NCBI GenBank assembly: GCA_024704175.1
Contig: CP085629.1
Coordinates: forward strand, 4,650,001 to 4,714,000
Direction: 5' to 3'
DNA length: 64,000 nucleotides
Source: Paenibacillus sp. P25
GTDB taxonomy: Bacteria; Bacillota; Bacilli; Paenibacillales; NBRC-103111
Numbering within the stretch: the first letter of the stretch is position 1; each line of letters opens with the position of its first letter. The notes under the pieces were generated by a model that had not been told where the DNA came from, ran no database searches, and worked only from the letters and a program-made list of their open reading frames with translations. Position numbers and translations under genes: made by a program. This document shows, one piece after another, positions 27,998-36,259 of this stretch.

Positions 27998-28789
27998 TTA
28001 AGCGGTAAGCAGCAAGTCGCCCAGCGCCTTTGAAGTATAAGCCGGCAGTACGGCCTGCGAGTGATGCGGCGACTGCAGCTTGACAGCCGGCAGGCTGTTT
28101 TCCGAAACGGCTTTGGCGGCGGAACCTGCCACGACCGGAATAAGATCAAGCTCGGTTTCCTCGTTCAACAGCCTTACCAGCGCATAAGGGTTGTGCTGAC
28201 GAAAGGCTTTCAGATAGGCGTAGACGAGGCTCTCGTCAACCCTGCGTTCCGCCGGAGCGCCCGGCTTCGCTTCCGCACCGGCCTGCTCGCGGTTCAGCGT
28301 CTTCAGCTTGGCACGTGCCCGGTGAAGGACCGCCTTCACGGCGCCTTCCGTGGACACGATCATTCGCGCCGCTTCCGACGCGGTAAATCCAAAGATATCG
28401 ACAAGCAGCAGCAGAACGCGCTGGCGGGCGGGAAGCTCAGCGATCAGCGTCTCCATGGCGCCCTGCAGTTCAATCGGATCGGCTTCCGCATCCGGCAGGC
28501 TGTCCTGCTCATCGTTCAAAGCATCGACAGGAACCCGCTCTTTCCGGCAGTGGTCGATCCAGGTATTGTAGGCGATCCGGAACAAGTAAGCCTTGGACAT
28601 ATCGTCCCGCACCTGCCCCCGCAGAAACATCGAATAAGCCTTCAGGCATGTATCCTGAACGAGATCGTCCGCTTCCCAAGTGGAACGGGTAAGTGTGCGG
28701 CAGTAAGCCTCCAGCGCCGGGCGAAACGGCTCGATCCGGGCGGCAAAGCGGCCCTGCCGGTCAGCCAAGCTTGAGTCGGTCGGTGTCAT
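27998..28789 (-). CDS. ECF-type RNA polymerase sigma factor with C-terminal extension
   Basis: Region 2 (WEADDLVQDTCLKAYSMFLRG, then AYLFRIAYNTWIDHCRKE) and region 4 (LPARQRVLLLLVDIFGFTASEAARMI, TEGAVKAVLHRARAKL) are intact. About 90 extra residues follow, including LVYAYLKAFRQHNPYALVRLL, resembling the SnoaL-like domains of ECF41/42-type sigma factors that regulate themselves without a classical anti-sigma. No anti-sigma gene is adjacent. It is upstream of and probably co-transcribed with clpP. Confidence 0.85.
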   Translation of the reverse strand: MTPTDSSLADRQGRFAARIEPFRPALEAYCRTLTRSTWEADDLVQDTCLKAYSMFLRGQVRDDMSKAYLFRIAYNTWIDHCRKERVPVDALNDEQDSLPDAEADPIELQGAMETLIAELPARQRVLLLLVDIFGFTASEAARMIVSTEGAVKAVLHRARAKLKTLNREQAGAEAKPGAPAERRVDESLVYAYLKAFRQHNPYALVRLLNEETELDLIPVVAGSAAKAVSENSLPAVKLQSPHHSQAVLPAYTSKALGDLLLTA

Positions 28790-29042
28790 TTCGGCTCCCC
28801 CTGTTTCGGTAAAATTTCAAGCTCACTATATATACGAATTTTTCGAACGGATCGATACGGTGGGGTCGGATTAATTTTTGGCAGGATGTAAACTCACCAT
28901 TTTCCCTTCGTATTATATAGATCATATTACCATCATCGAGTCATCCATAATATCCCTCAAAAATCCTTATGTATTTCGATATAATTCACTTTACTTCGAT
29001 ATCAAAATAATAAAAACCATCGGTTCTAAAGGATAGTGCAGA

Positions 29043-29071
29043 TTGACACATATGAATTCCTAAGATACAAT
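29043..29071 (+). promoter_or_regulatory. Sigma-A promoter of the TetR/SMR locus
   Basis: TTGACA (29043-29048), 17-bp spacer, TACAAT (29066-29071). The operator begins at the last base of the -10 box. Confidence 0.85.
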
Positions 29072-29087
29072 GAATGATATTCAGTCA
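29071..29087. promoter_or_regulatory. Operator upstream of the TetR gene
   Basis: TGAATGATATTCAGTCA contains the palindrome TGAAT-GAT-ATTCA. The exact reverse complement occurs at 29705-29721, before the SMR genes. Confidence 0.85.
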
Positions 29088-29110
29088 TTTTTTTTTGGGG
29101 GGAGCCGCGT

Positions 29111-29680
29111 ATGGATAAAAAAGAAAAAATTGTTCAAGCGTCCATCGAAGTATTCAAAGAGAAAGGCATTGAAAAAACCAAAATATCAGACATTGTGCAA
29201 AAGGCAGAGATTGCGCAAGGGACGTTTTATCTGTATTTCCCTTCTAAGTTGTCCGTGATGCCTGCGATTGCAGAGCAGATTGTGCAACGATTTATTCAAA
29301 AGATCAAAGCCAATGTTTCACCGGAGGCTCGGTTGTCAGAGCAATTGAGCCGGATGGTGGACGCGATTTTTCAGGTAACGGATGAATTCCGTGATGTGTC
29401 GGTGCTGGTATACGCGGGTTTTTCCACGACGGAAAATATGAGCGGGTGGGAGAAAATCTATGCGCCGCTTTACGAATGGGTTGCTTCCCTGCTTGAGATG
29501 AACATGCAGCGCGGTCTGGTGCGTGGTTCTATTGATCCAGCCCGTACAGCCCGATTGGTGCTAGGGCTTGTCGAGTCGGCGGCGGAACAAGTTTTCCTGT
29601 ACGATCTGTACGATGCACGCAATGAAGCGGAACAGAAGGCCGAGCCGCTGACGATGTTGGAACATGCTTTACGTCCGTAA
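29111..29680 (+). CDS. TetR family regulator of the adjacent SMR exporter
   Basis: A 189-residue TetR protein: IVQASIEVFKEKGIEKTKISDIVQKAEIAQGTFYLYFPSK is the DNA-binding domain; a ligand domain follows (VSVLVYAGFSTTENMSGWEKIYAP). ATG at 29111 follows GGGGGGAG. Identical 17-bp operators flank the gene, one over its own promoter and one before the SMR pair, so it very likely represses both. The arrangement resembles ykkCD-type and other quaternary-ammonium/guanidinium exporter loci. Codon and base use appear more AT-rich than in the flanking kilobases. Confidence 0.9.
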   Translation: MDKKEKIVQASIEVFKEKGIEKTKISDIVQKAEIAQGTFYLYFPSKLSVMPAIAEQIVQRFIQKIKANVSPEARLSEQLSRMVDAIFQVTDEFRDVSVLVYAGFSTTENMSGWEKIYAPLYEWVASLLEMNMQRGLVRGSIDPARTARLVLGLVESAAEQVFLYDLYDARNEAEQKAEPLTMLEHALRP

Positions 29681-29704
29681 AGTATGTTGTCTTCTCCACA
29701 ATAA

Positions 29705-29721
29705 TGACTGAATATCATTCA
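29705..29721. promoter_or_regulatory. Operator upstream of the SMR pair
   Basis: TGACTGAATATCATTCA, the perfect reverse complement of the site at 29071-29087, 16 bp before the first SMR start codon. Confidence 0.85.
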
Positions 29722-29737
29722 ATTTGGGGTGCGAGAG

Positions 29738-30073
29738 ATGAATAAATATTGGGTATATGTAATCCTTACGTGTTTGATGGAAATGGTTTGGGTTTTTGGA
29801 TTTAGTACAGCAGATGCTCTATGGCAGTGGATTCCGCTCGTTGGTGTCATTATTGTCGATTTTTATTTCTTGTCCAAAGCCTGTGAAGGTTTGCCTACAG
29901 GGACTGTCTATTCCATCTTTGCAGGAGTCGGTTCAATCGGGACGGTATTGATGGATTATTTCTTATTTGACGGAAATATCAACGGTTTGAAATTACTGTT
30001 CATCGGGCCGCTTGCCGCGGGAGTTATTGGATTAAAGCTGGCCGATAACAAAGTGAAAGAAGGGAGCCACTAA
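29738..30073 (+). CDS. SMR family transporter subunit (YkkC-like)
   Basis: A 111-residue protein with four transmembrane helices of the small multidrug resistance family. The membrane-embedded glutamate is in LTCLMEMVWVFGF and the GxGSIGT motif of helix 3 is present (FAGVGSIGTVLMDYF). ATG at 29738 follows GGGGTG. It lies 2 bp before a second SMR gene, so the pair likely forms an antiparallel heterodimer, as YkkC/YkkD do, exporting guanidinium or small cations by proton exchange. Confidence 0.92.
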   Translation: MNKYWVYVILTCLMEMVWVFGFSTADALWQWIPLVGVIIVDFYFLSKACEGLPTGTVYSIFAGVGSIGTVLMDYFLFDGNINGLKLLFIGPLAAGVIGLKLADNKVKEGSH

Positions 30074-30075
30074 TA

Positions 30076-30390
30076 ATGGGTTGGTTATTTGTTATTTTAG
30101 CTGCAGTGTCTGAAATGGTTGGTGTTGTAGGGTTAAAGCTGTTCAGTCAAGAAAAGAATATCCGAACTGGTGCGATGTTCACGGGCGGGTTTGTACTGTC
30201 CTTCGGACTACTGTATCTGGCTTTTGGTTATCTACAATTAAGTATCGCTTATGCGGTCTGGATTGGAATTGGAACAGCGGGTGCTGTGTTAATCAATATG
30301 ATCTTTATCGGAGAGTCCAAAAGCCCGGCTCGTCTTATTAGCTTGGCCCTGATTATTATTGGTGTCACAGGATTAAAGTTGGTCTCCTAA
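30076..30390 (+). CDS. SMR family transporter subunit (YkkD-like)
   Basis: A 104-residue four-helix SMR protein: active-site glutamate in LAAVSEMVGVVGLK, helix-3 motif AYAVWIGIGTAGAVLINM, and the closing GVTGLKLVS. It follows the first subunit directly (GGGAG site in the end of that gene). The two differ strongly in sequence, as expected of an obligate heterodimer. Confidence 0.92.
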   Translation: MGWLFVILAAVSEMVGVVGLKLFSQEKNIRTGAMFTGGFVLSFGLLYLAFGYLQLSIAYAVWIGIGTAGAVLINMIFIGESKSPARLISLALIIIGVTGLKLVS

Positions 30391-30412
30391 AAGTTCCTTT
30401 ATAAACACGCAG

Positions 30413-30601
30413 ATGAACGTAGCCACAGAGATTAAGGGATTCCCCTTAATCTCAAATTATGGTTATGTTAACTGGAATGCCGGTATTGAAATTCATCACA
30501 TAAGACCGTTACAATATGGTGGAAATAACGACTTTAGCAACCTGAATCCGCTTTATGTAGTTAAATATACTCAATTCACGAACTGGTGGTCAGATTATTA
30601 A
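30413..30601 (+). pseudogene. C-terminal HNH nuclease fragment of a polymorphic toxin
   Basis: Only 62 residues remain: NYGYVNWNAGIEIHHIRPLQ and YGGNNDFSNLNPL are the HNH/ββα-metal core seen at the end of secreted polymorphic toxins, ending with FTNWWSDY as in many toxin tips. Nothing upstream encodes a delivery or linker domain; the SMR gene ends 22 bp before. The stop overlaps the next start (TAATG), as toxin and immunity genes often do. I take it as an orphan toxin tip left by recombination. Confidence 0.75.
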
Positions 30602-31050
30602 TGAATAAAATCATTTACCTGACCCTTAAGAGCTTAAAACGTCGTCTTAAGCTTCAACCGACATTATATATACAACGAGAATTCGGGTATTCAAAACCGA
30701 CAACCTGCTCTTTCTATAAACCGGTGACCGAAGCGGAACTAGGCGCATTTAAAGAAGAGACGGGCTACTCCTTGCCAAAAAGTTATGTCGACTTTTTAAG
30801 CATAAATAACGGAGCGATTCTATTCAAGGATCAGTCAGAGCATGCCGAACCGGGCTGGCACACTTTTGGCTTGGATGAAATCGTGGATATGATGACCAAG
30901 GCTCAGATCTACAATTGAACTTTGAGCTGTGGTTTGAACGGGCTGGTTATTTCGCAAGGGGCCCCTTTCTGGTTTTGGAATGCGCCCATCGGCAAAGATT
31001 ATGTAGCCGAGGACATTTCAGAGGAGGACGAGGATGGCGAGGATGCATAG
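30601..31050 (+). pseudogene. SUKH (SMI1/KNR4) immunity protein, internally deleted
   Basis: The N-terminal part carries the SUKH core (VTEAELGAFKEETGYSLPKSYVDFLSINNGAILF, then TFGLDEIVDMM) and stops at 30918. After that, in shifted frames, LNFELWFER and LVISQGAPFWFWNAPIGKDY appear; these match the usual SUKH ending. A segment of perhaps 40 residues between the two is missing, so this is more than a single-base error. A strong terminator follows the final stop at 31050. Known role: such proteins neutralise HNH-type toxin tips like the one just upstream. Confidence 0.7.
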
Positions 31051-31095
31051 CAAGAAGTCGGGACTGCTGCGGTGGTCCCGGCTTCTTGTTTTTCT
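31051..31095 (+). terminator. Intrinsic terminator after the SUKH gene
   Basis: CAAGAAGTCGGGAC pairs with GTCCCGGCTTCTTG (one bulge), followed by TTTTTCT. It begins directly after the stop codon. Confidence 0.9.
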
Positions 31096-31181
31096 ACAGT
31101 TGCGGCACCCCATCACATAAACGAAGGGCCTTAAAATCCTGCGGGCATATGCTCATTACTATCTGCAGGGTTGTGGGCGCA

Positions 31182-31511
31182 TCAGGTTGAGGATCGCGCC
31201 CGGTTTAAATGATCCTTTCCCCATTGTTCGAGACAATCCAGAACGGGACCAAGACTTCTGCCATGCTCTGTAAGCGAGTACTCCACCTTAGGCGGAATTT
31301 CCGGAAAGACGGTTCGGTGAACGAGTCCGTGACTTTCCAATTCACGCAAATGCTTTGTCAGGATTTTTTGTGTAAGTCCGGGTATAAGCTTCGGAAATTC
31401 GCAAAAACGGACGGTCTTTTTTCGTAAATGACACAAAATCAATAGACTCCATTTGCCGCCGATCATGTTCAGCGTTACATAAGCGGCATAGTCGTGGTCT
31501 TCGTTTTTCAC
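31182..31511 (-). CDS. HxlR family transcriptional regulator
   Basis: A 109-residue winged-helix protein: MIGGKWSLLILCHLRKKTVRFCEFPK, LTQKILTKHLRELESHGLVHR and EYSLTEHGRSL are the family hallmarks. HxlR regulators respond to electrophiles, oxidants or disulfide stress and commonly control the divergent gene, here an NAD-dependent epimerase 135 bp away. A single Cys in RFCEF and one in LDCLEQW could be sensors. Confidence 0.9.
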   Translation of the reverse strand: MKNEDHDYAAYVTLNMIGGKWSLLILCHLRKKTVRFCEFPKLIPGLTQKILTKHLRELESHGLVHRTVFPEIPPKVEYSLTEHGRSLGPVLDCLEQWGKDHLNRARSST

Positions 31512-31646
31512 GGCTCCCGCCTCCTCTTTAAAACTTTCTTTTTGGAAACTACCGCGATAAAAAGTGCCTACTTAACAAGCTTGGAAGTTCCCTTTATGGT
31601 AATGAATGAATATGCTTTATTTTTATTATAAAGGGAGGCTTCTCAA

Positions 31647-32551
31647 ATGAAAAAGCGGGTGTTCGTGACCGGTGCAACGGGTTATATCGGCGGGTCGGTC
31701 GCGCTCAAGTTGTGTCAGGCGGGCTTTCAAGTAACCGGGTTGACCCGAACAGCCGAGGGAGCGGCCGGGCTAAGGGCGCTCGGTATTTCACCATTTATCG
31801 GCACGTTAAACGATTACGGGCCGCTCATACAGGCTGCGAAGGAAGCCGACATCGTGGTCAACGCTGCGGACTCGGATCACACCTTCGCGGTGACGACGCT
31901 GTTGACGGCGCTTGAAGGAAGCGGCAAGACGTTCGTACATACGAGCGGTTCCAGCATTGTCGGGGACAAGGCGGCGGGGAATACGGCAGCAAGGTGTATC
32001 AGGAAGAAATCATCGAACCGCTCCCCGAAAAATTAGCGCGCGTCGCGATCGATCGGACGGTGCTCGCCGCCGCCCATCGCGGCATACGTTCGATAGTCAT
32101 TTGCCCCTCGCTGATTTATGGCACAGGCCACGGCATTCACAAGGAAAGCATACAAGTACCTTGGCTGATCGATCTTGCATTGGAGCGTGGTGCGGCTTGT
32201 CATATCGGAAAAGGCGAGAATGTCTGGTCGAACGTTCATATCGATGACCTTGTCGAGCTTTATCTGTTAGCGGTGGAGCACGCGCCGGCCGGTTCCTTCT
32301 TTTTTGCCGAGAACGGCGAAGCCTCCATGAAAGAGGTGGGTGAGGCGATCAATCGGGCATTCGAGTTAGGGCCGGCAACGGAAATGATGAGCCTGGATGA
32401 AGCGATTAAGCGATGGGGCCCTGAAGCTGCGCATTTTGCTTTCGGTTCCAATAGCCGCGTTCGTTCGACAAAAGCGCGGAAAATGCTGGGCTGGAACCCG
32501 AAAGGAGCCTCACTGCTCGAAGAAATCGAAAAAGGGTGCTGCCAAAAGTGA
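31647..32551 (+). CDS. NAD-dependent epimerase/dehydratase family protein, one frameshift
   Basis: An extended/atypical SDR of about 300 residues. The NAD(P) turn GATGYIGGS is at residues 8-16; later HTSGSSIVGD, ICPSLIYGTGHG and VHIDDLVELYLLAVE fit the family. The frame shifts near 31983 (GNTAARC/YGSKVY). It is divergent from the HxlR regulator and is probably its target. Substrate unknown; closest in style to nucleoside-diphosphate-sugar epimerase-like proteins that act on small carbonyl compounds. Confidence 0.87.
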
Positions 32552-32608
32552 CGTTCTGTTAGGAGGAACTCCCCGAAAGCTGATTGAGCGGGCGACGCGG
32601 GACTAATC

Positions 32609-32640
32609 GGCACCGGTACTTAACCGGTGCCGGCTTGTTT
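32609..32640 (+). terminator. Terminator after the epimerase gene
   Basis: Perfect 9-bp arms GGCACCGGT and ACCGGTGCC with a 5-nt loop, then GGCTTGTTT. The U-tract is interrupted but the stem is strong. Confidence 0.7.
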
Positions 32641-32708
32641 ACTCCCCGCTGCAGACGTTTATGATTGTGAGGTGAGAAGCACACGAAACATGCGCTCAGA
32701 GCTATTTT

Positions 32709-33860
32709 TCACCCCTGCAGGGCTTCCCCTTTCGCTAAACGATGGCTCACCACAATAATGACTAACGCTGCAAATACAGATACCCCTCCCACGAACCCGA
32801 GTTCGGTAACGGATCCGTATTTCAGTACAAGTCCTCCAATCAGCGACCCCAACGCGCTGCCCAAATAGATGAACGAATTATGGAGGGAGAGGACAATACC
32901 TGCACGAGTTCCGGACATTCCGATCAACCTATGCTGTTGTGCTGGATTGAACGTATATCCGCTGAAGCCCCAAAGTGCCATTGCTGCAAATCCGAACGTT
33001 AGCGAATGCAATAGGGATAAGCTCGTCACGGCAATAAGCAGCAAAACCAGCGCCAGAACGATGGTTCTATAGGAACCGAACCGGTCGGCAGAAAAACCGC
33101 CAAAGTAAACGCCGAAGAAACTGGCGATTCCGGCAATGAAGAGCATGAGGGAGATCGATTGCCCTGTGGCTCCTAGCCGCCCAAAAATGTCTGAAACATA
33201 CGTATAGACGATGAATATTCCAATCCCCCATGTTAAAGTCGTTAATAAAGCGGACAAAATCAAAGGGTGCCTCAGAAAGGACAATCGGTCTTTCAAGGAT
33301 ACGACTACGGGCGCTTCGATGCTGGGAAAAAATAGGCCGATGACGACCGCTGCGAATACCGACACAAACCCAACGATCCAGAACGTCATTCTCCAATCAT
33401 AAAGCGAAGCAATCCATGTACCTAACGGAACACCGAATATAAGAGCCACGGTTGCGCCCCCAAGAACGATGGAAATCGCACGTCCGCGTTTGTCGGAAGC
33501 AACCAACGCCGTTGCGGTATAGTTAGCCGAAGGAGCAAATAATCCGGCACCGGCGGCAGTAACGATCCGTCCTAAAAGAAGAACCCAATACGCGGACGCC
33601 AGTCCGCAAAGGAAATTTCCAACGGCGAATAGAAGCATAGACCACATCAGCACTCGCCTTCTTTCCGCAAGCCCGGTCATTGTCGCTAAAATGGGAGAAC
33701 CAAGGGCATAGGCAACGGAAAAAACCGTTACAAGCTGCCCCGCGGCGGATAAAGAAACGTTAAAATGTTGAGCCAGTATAGGAAGCAAACCCGCAATCAT
33801 GAAACCCTCCGTCCCAACGGCAAATGTGCCTAACGCTAATACGAAGGTGCGAAAATTCAT
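32709..33860 (-). CDS. MFS transporter (DHA1/AraJ-type efflux)
   Basis: A 383-residue, 12-helix major facilitator. Helix 1 reads FVLALGTFAVGTEGFMIAGLLPI, typical of AraJ/YdhP-type sugar or drug effluxers; the A-loop motif appears as SPILATMTGLAERRRVLMW and motif C-like glycines in helix 5. Intact frame; AAAGGAG site 9 nt before the ATG. Two copies of an AATTCAGTTACAT repeat precede it and a third precedes the neighbouring Rrf2 gene, so it is probably under Rrf2 control. Confidence 0.9.
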   Translation of the reverse strand: MNFRTFVLALGTFAVGTEGFMIAGLLPILAQHFNVSLSAAGQLVTVFSVAYALGSPILATMTGLAERRRVLMWSMLLFAVGNFLCGLASAYWVLLLGRIVTAAGAGLFAPSANYTATALVASDKRGRAISIVLGGATVALIFGVPLGTWIASLYDWRMTFWIVGFVSVFAAVVIGLFFPSIEAPVVVSLKDRLSFLRHPLILSALLTTLTWGIGIFIVYTYVSDIFGRLGATGQSISLMLFIAGIASFFGVYFGGFSADRFGSYRTIVLALVLLLIAVTSLSLLHSLTFGFAAMALWGFSGYTFNPAQQHRLIGMSGTRAGIVLSLHNSFIYLGSALGSLIGGLVLKYGSVTELGFVGGVSVFAALVIIVVSHRLAKGEALQG

Positions 33861-33890
33861 GAAAACGAACTCCTTTCCAAGTTTTCAAAG

Positions 33891-33956
33891 AAACTAATTC
33901 AGTTACATCGGTGAACAAAAAAACTCTACCTTTCATTGAAACTAATTCAGTTACAT
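33891..33956. promoter_or_regulatory. Two direct repeats upstream of the MFS gene
   Basis: AAACTAATTCAGTTACAT occurs at 33891-33908 and 33939-33956, 48 bp apart. A variant ACTAATATAGTTACATTGAT is at 34484-34503 before the Rrf2 gene. Likely Rrf2 operators: each has the half palindrome TGTAACT-N-AATTAGT on the minus strand. Confidence 0.7.
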
Positions 33957-34012
33957 TGATTAGTAAAAAAACTTCGTATATGTCGATGCGGGATAATCCC
34001 GGTCAGACTCCG

Positions 34013-34461
34013 TTATATATTTATGTTGTTACCTTGAACGAGCGTTTCTTTTAACAAATCGGCAATCGTCACTTGAGCCAGCTGTTGTTTCATTGCGTCT
34101 TCGGCACTACCGTACAAAGGATTCAATGCATGTTGTATCCCCTTCCCAATAATGCACTTGGAGTTTGGCGTACTATGATGCAGTTCGAACAGCGGTTTTT
34201 GAACAACGGCTTCGTATACATCGAGCATGGTAATGCAGTCAGGATTTCTTGCCAGTTTCCAGCCCGCACCCGTTCCCCGTGCTGAACAATGACCAAACGC
34301 GCTTTTCCGAGCGATCCTAGAATACGGCGAATAAAAACAGGACTTGTGTTCACGCTGGCCGCAATACGATCCGAGGCAACAAATTCGTCTTTATCCTTTG
34401 TCATCTCGGCAATCCATATTAAGATGTGGAGTGCAACTGAATATCGGCTGACTACTGCCAC
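34013..34461 (-). CDS. Rrf2 family transcriptional regulator, one frameshift
   Basis: About 150 residues. The HTH reads YSVALHILIWIAE, then FVASDRIAASVNTSPVFIRRILGSLGKARLV, as in YwnA-like members. A shift near 34276 restores GAGWKLARNPDCITMLDVYEAVV. Start is best placed at a GTG (34461), 6 nt after GGGGGAG. Only one Cys pair remains, so an iron-sulfur cluster of the IscR type is unlikely. It probably controls itself and the MFS gene through the shared repeats. Confidence 0.85.
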
Positions 34462-34483
34462 GTACCGCTCCCCCTTCAACAAT

Positions 34484-34503
34484 ACTAATATAGTTACATT
34501 GAT
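34484..34503. promoter_or_regulatory. Operator-like repeat upstream of the Rrf2 gene
   Basis: ACTAATATAGTTACATTGAT, a close copy of the repeats at 33891 and 33939 upstream of the MFS gene (identical over AGTTACAT). Confidence 0.65.
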
Positions 34504-34825
34504 GGGTTTATGTCAACAGGCGGAAGGAAGATCAGATACTTCGCGTCCATCCGAAACAACAGGCTGAGTTCAACCGTTCGTTTTATTACGTTAGATGCCC
34601 TAGCTCTCTTTCTTCAACAATTCGCTGAAAGGCCTGAGAATCCGGATTCCCCCTCTAACGGGGAAGGTAAAAGAACGTGTCCCGTTTGCCATGCTGCAAG
34701 TCGGCAGTCCGTACTGATGTTTTCTTGTAAGAAGGCCTAAAGCAAGACGGGTTAGTTCATATGACGTTTACAAGAAGCATTCTTTAGCCCCGCCTATAAT
34801 GACGAACCATAGCGAAAAATAAAAC

Positions 34826-34869
34826 AACGGCGGACCGGGATTCCTTATTTGGAGTCCTGGTCCGCCGTT
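34826..34869. terminator. Terminator after the sulfatase gene
   Basis: AACGGCGGACC and GGTCCGCCGTT form an 11-bp stem with an inner GGA/TCC pair. T-tracts are modest (TTGTTTTATTTTTC on the minus strand). Confidence 0.8.
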
Positions 34870-34883
34870 ATTACCTTCTAGAA

Positions 34884-36244
34884 TTAATCATGCCATTCCG
34901 AATCCAAGACTAGCAATTGCCCTCTGGACCTCTCCTCGGCCGGCTCGATCCGGGGCGGCGCTTCGCCCGCTTCGGTCATCCGGCGGATGAGCCGCTCGCG
35001 CAGCACTTCCTTTACGGGACGATGCGCGTTGCTGTCGATCAGGTTATTGAGCTCCCACGGGTCAGCCTGCAGGTCGTACAGGAACTCCTCGGTGTAAACT
35101 TCGCTTCCGGGATCCTTAACGGGATGCTTGCCGAGAGCCGACACGCTGTACTTCCAGCGCCGGGTTCTCACCGCTCTTCCGACCTGCGATTCGCTGATCT
35201 GCACGAACATCTCCTGCGGCCAATCTACGGGCTACCGCTGGACCAAGGGAAGCAGCGAGCGGCCCTGCATCGCCTCCGGCACTCCGATTCCCGCAGCGTC
35301 CAGCGGCGTCGGCGGGAGATCGAGCAAGCTGACCAGCTCGGTGATGCGCCCGCCGCCGCGGAAGCCCGGGCCCCAGATCGCCGCCGGGATGCGGATGGAG
35401 CTGTCGTGACAGCTGCGCTTGTACTCCCCGTTCCTCGTCTTGAAATGGCGACCGTGGTCGGAGGTGAACAGCACGATCGTCTCCTCCGCCAGGTTCAAGC
35501 TGATGAGGGCGTCCATCAGCCGGCCAAGCGCTTCGTCGAGCCGCCTGACCATGCCGTAATAACCCGGCAGATGCTGATGCGACGTCCCCCCGAGCGAAGC
35601 GAGGTCCGGCGGCGTATACCGCGAGACGTACCTTTCTTCATGAGAGTAAGGCGCGGGATAATCATCCCTCCGGTTCTGATGATGCGGCTCGAGGAAGGAT
35701 AGGAACAGGAAGAACGGTCGCGCCTGATTCCTGTCGACGAACCGAATGGCCGCATCGGTCAAAGCATCGACCCGGTAGCCCGGCGGCTTCACCCGGTTGT
35801 TATCGTTATCATACAGTACCGCATTGTAAGCGTCGGACGTATGCTCAAGCGAGTCGGCGGCCAGCCAGTACTTGTACCCGCCGCGCAGCGCTTCCGGTAC
35901 GGGCTCGGTCCGCGTCGCCGCCAAGTGCCATTTTCCGATATACCCCGTCTCATAGCCGTGATCGTTAAAATAATGCGCCAGCGTACGGCTGTCCGCCGGA
36001 AGCGGCACGCCGTTATGGGTGCAGCCGGTCGTTGTCGCGTACTGCCCGGTTTGCAGACAAGATCTGGCCGGGCCGCAAACCGGCTGGCACGTGAAGGTGT
36101 TGTACAGATGCGTCCCTTCCGCCGCCCAGCGGTCGAAATGCGGCGTCAGTCCCAGCGGGTTGCCGTGCAGCCCCGTCGTATCCCAGCGCTGCTGATCGGT
36201 AAAAAATACGATGACATTCGGTTTGCGCCTAGCGCCTTTTCCAT
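34884..36244 (-). CDS. Sulfatase, with an in-frame TAG and a 5' frameshift
   Basis: A type I sulfatase that would remove sulfate from a glycan or small ester. Metal-site start NVIVFFTDQQRWDT, formylglycine motif CGPARSCLQTG (C-x-P-x-R), KWHLA and the FTSDHG site are all visible. The ATG at 36244 lies 9 nt after GGAGG but one base must be restored within ten codons to reach the sulfatase frame. At 35232-35234 a TAG interrupts LVQR/PVDWPQEMFVQISES in the same frame; 116 further residues follow to 34884. No signal peptide, so the substrate is likely imported by the adjacent ABC transporter. Confidence 0.85.
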
Positions 36245-36259
36245 CCGTCCCAGCCTCCT

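Larger units (their letters stand above)
28790..29110. other. AT-rich divergent intergenic region
   Basis: About 320 bp between the ECF sigma gene and the TetR gene. The right end holds the TetR promoter and operator (listed separately). The rest is visibly AT-rich, with no small gene or hairpin of note; the ECF promoter was not identified with confidence. Confidence 0.5.
34462..34883. other. Intergenic region with an operator and a terminator only
   Basis: The left end holds the third Rrf2-type repeat (34484-34503) and the right end the terminator of the sulfatase gene. Between about 34510 and 34810 I see no gene with a ribosome site, no tRNA and no clear RNA motif. Confidence 0.5.

Noticed and set aside
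30915..31190. Separate gene after the SUKH frame
   Set aside because: Its opening residues (NFELWFER) belong to the usual SUKH C-terminus; the rest is out of frame and unlike any protein.
34510..34740. Small gene in the intergenic region right of the Rrf2 gene
   Set aside because: The frame has no ribosome site and its composition is not protein-like.
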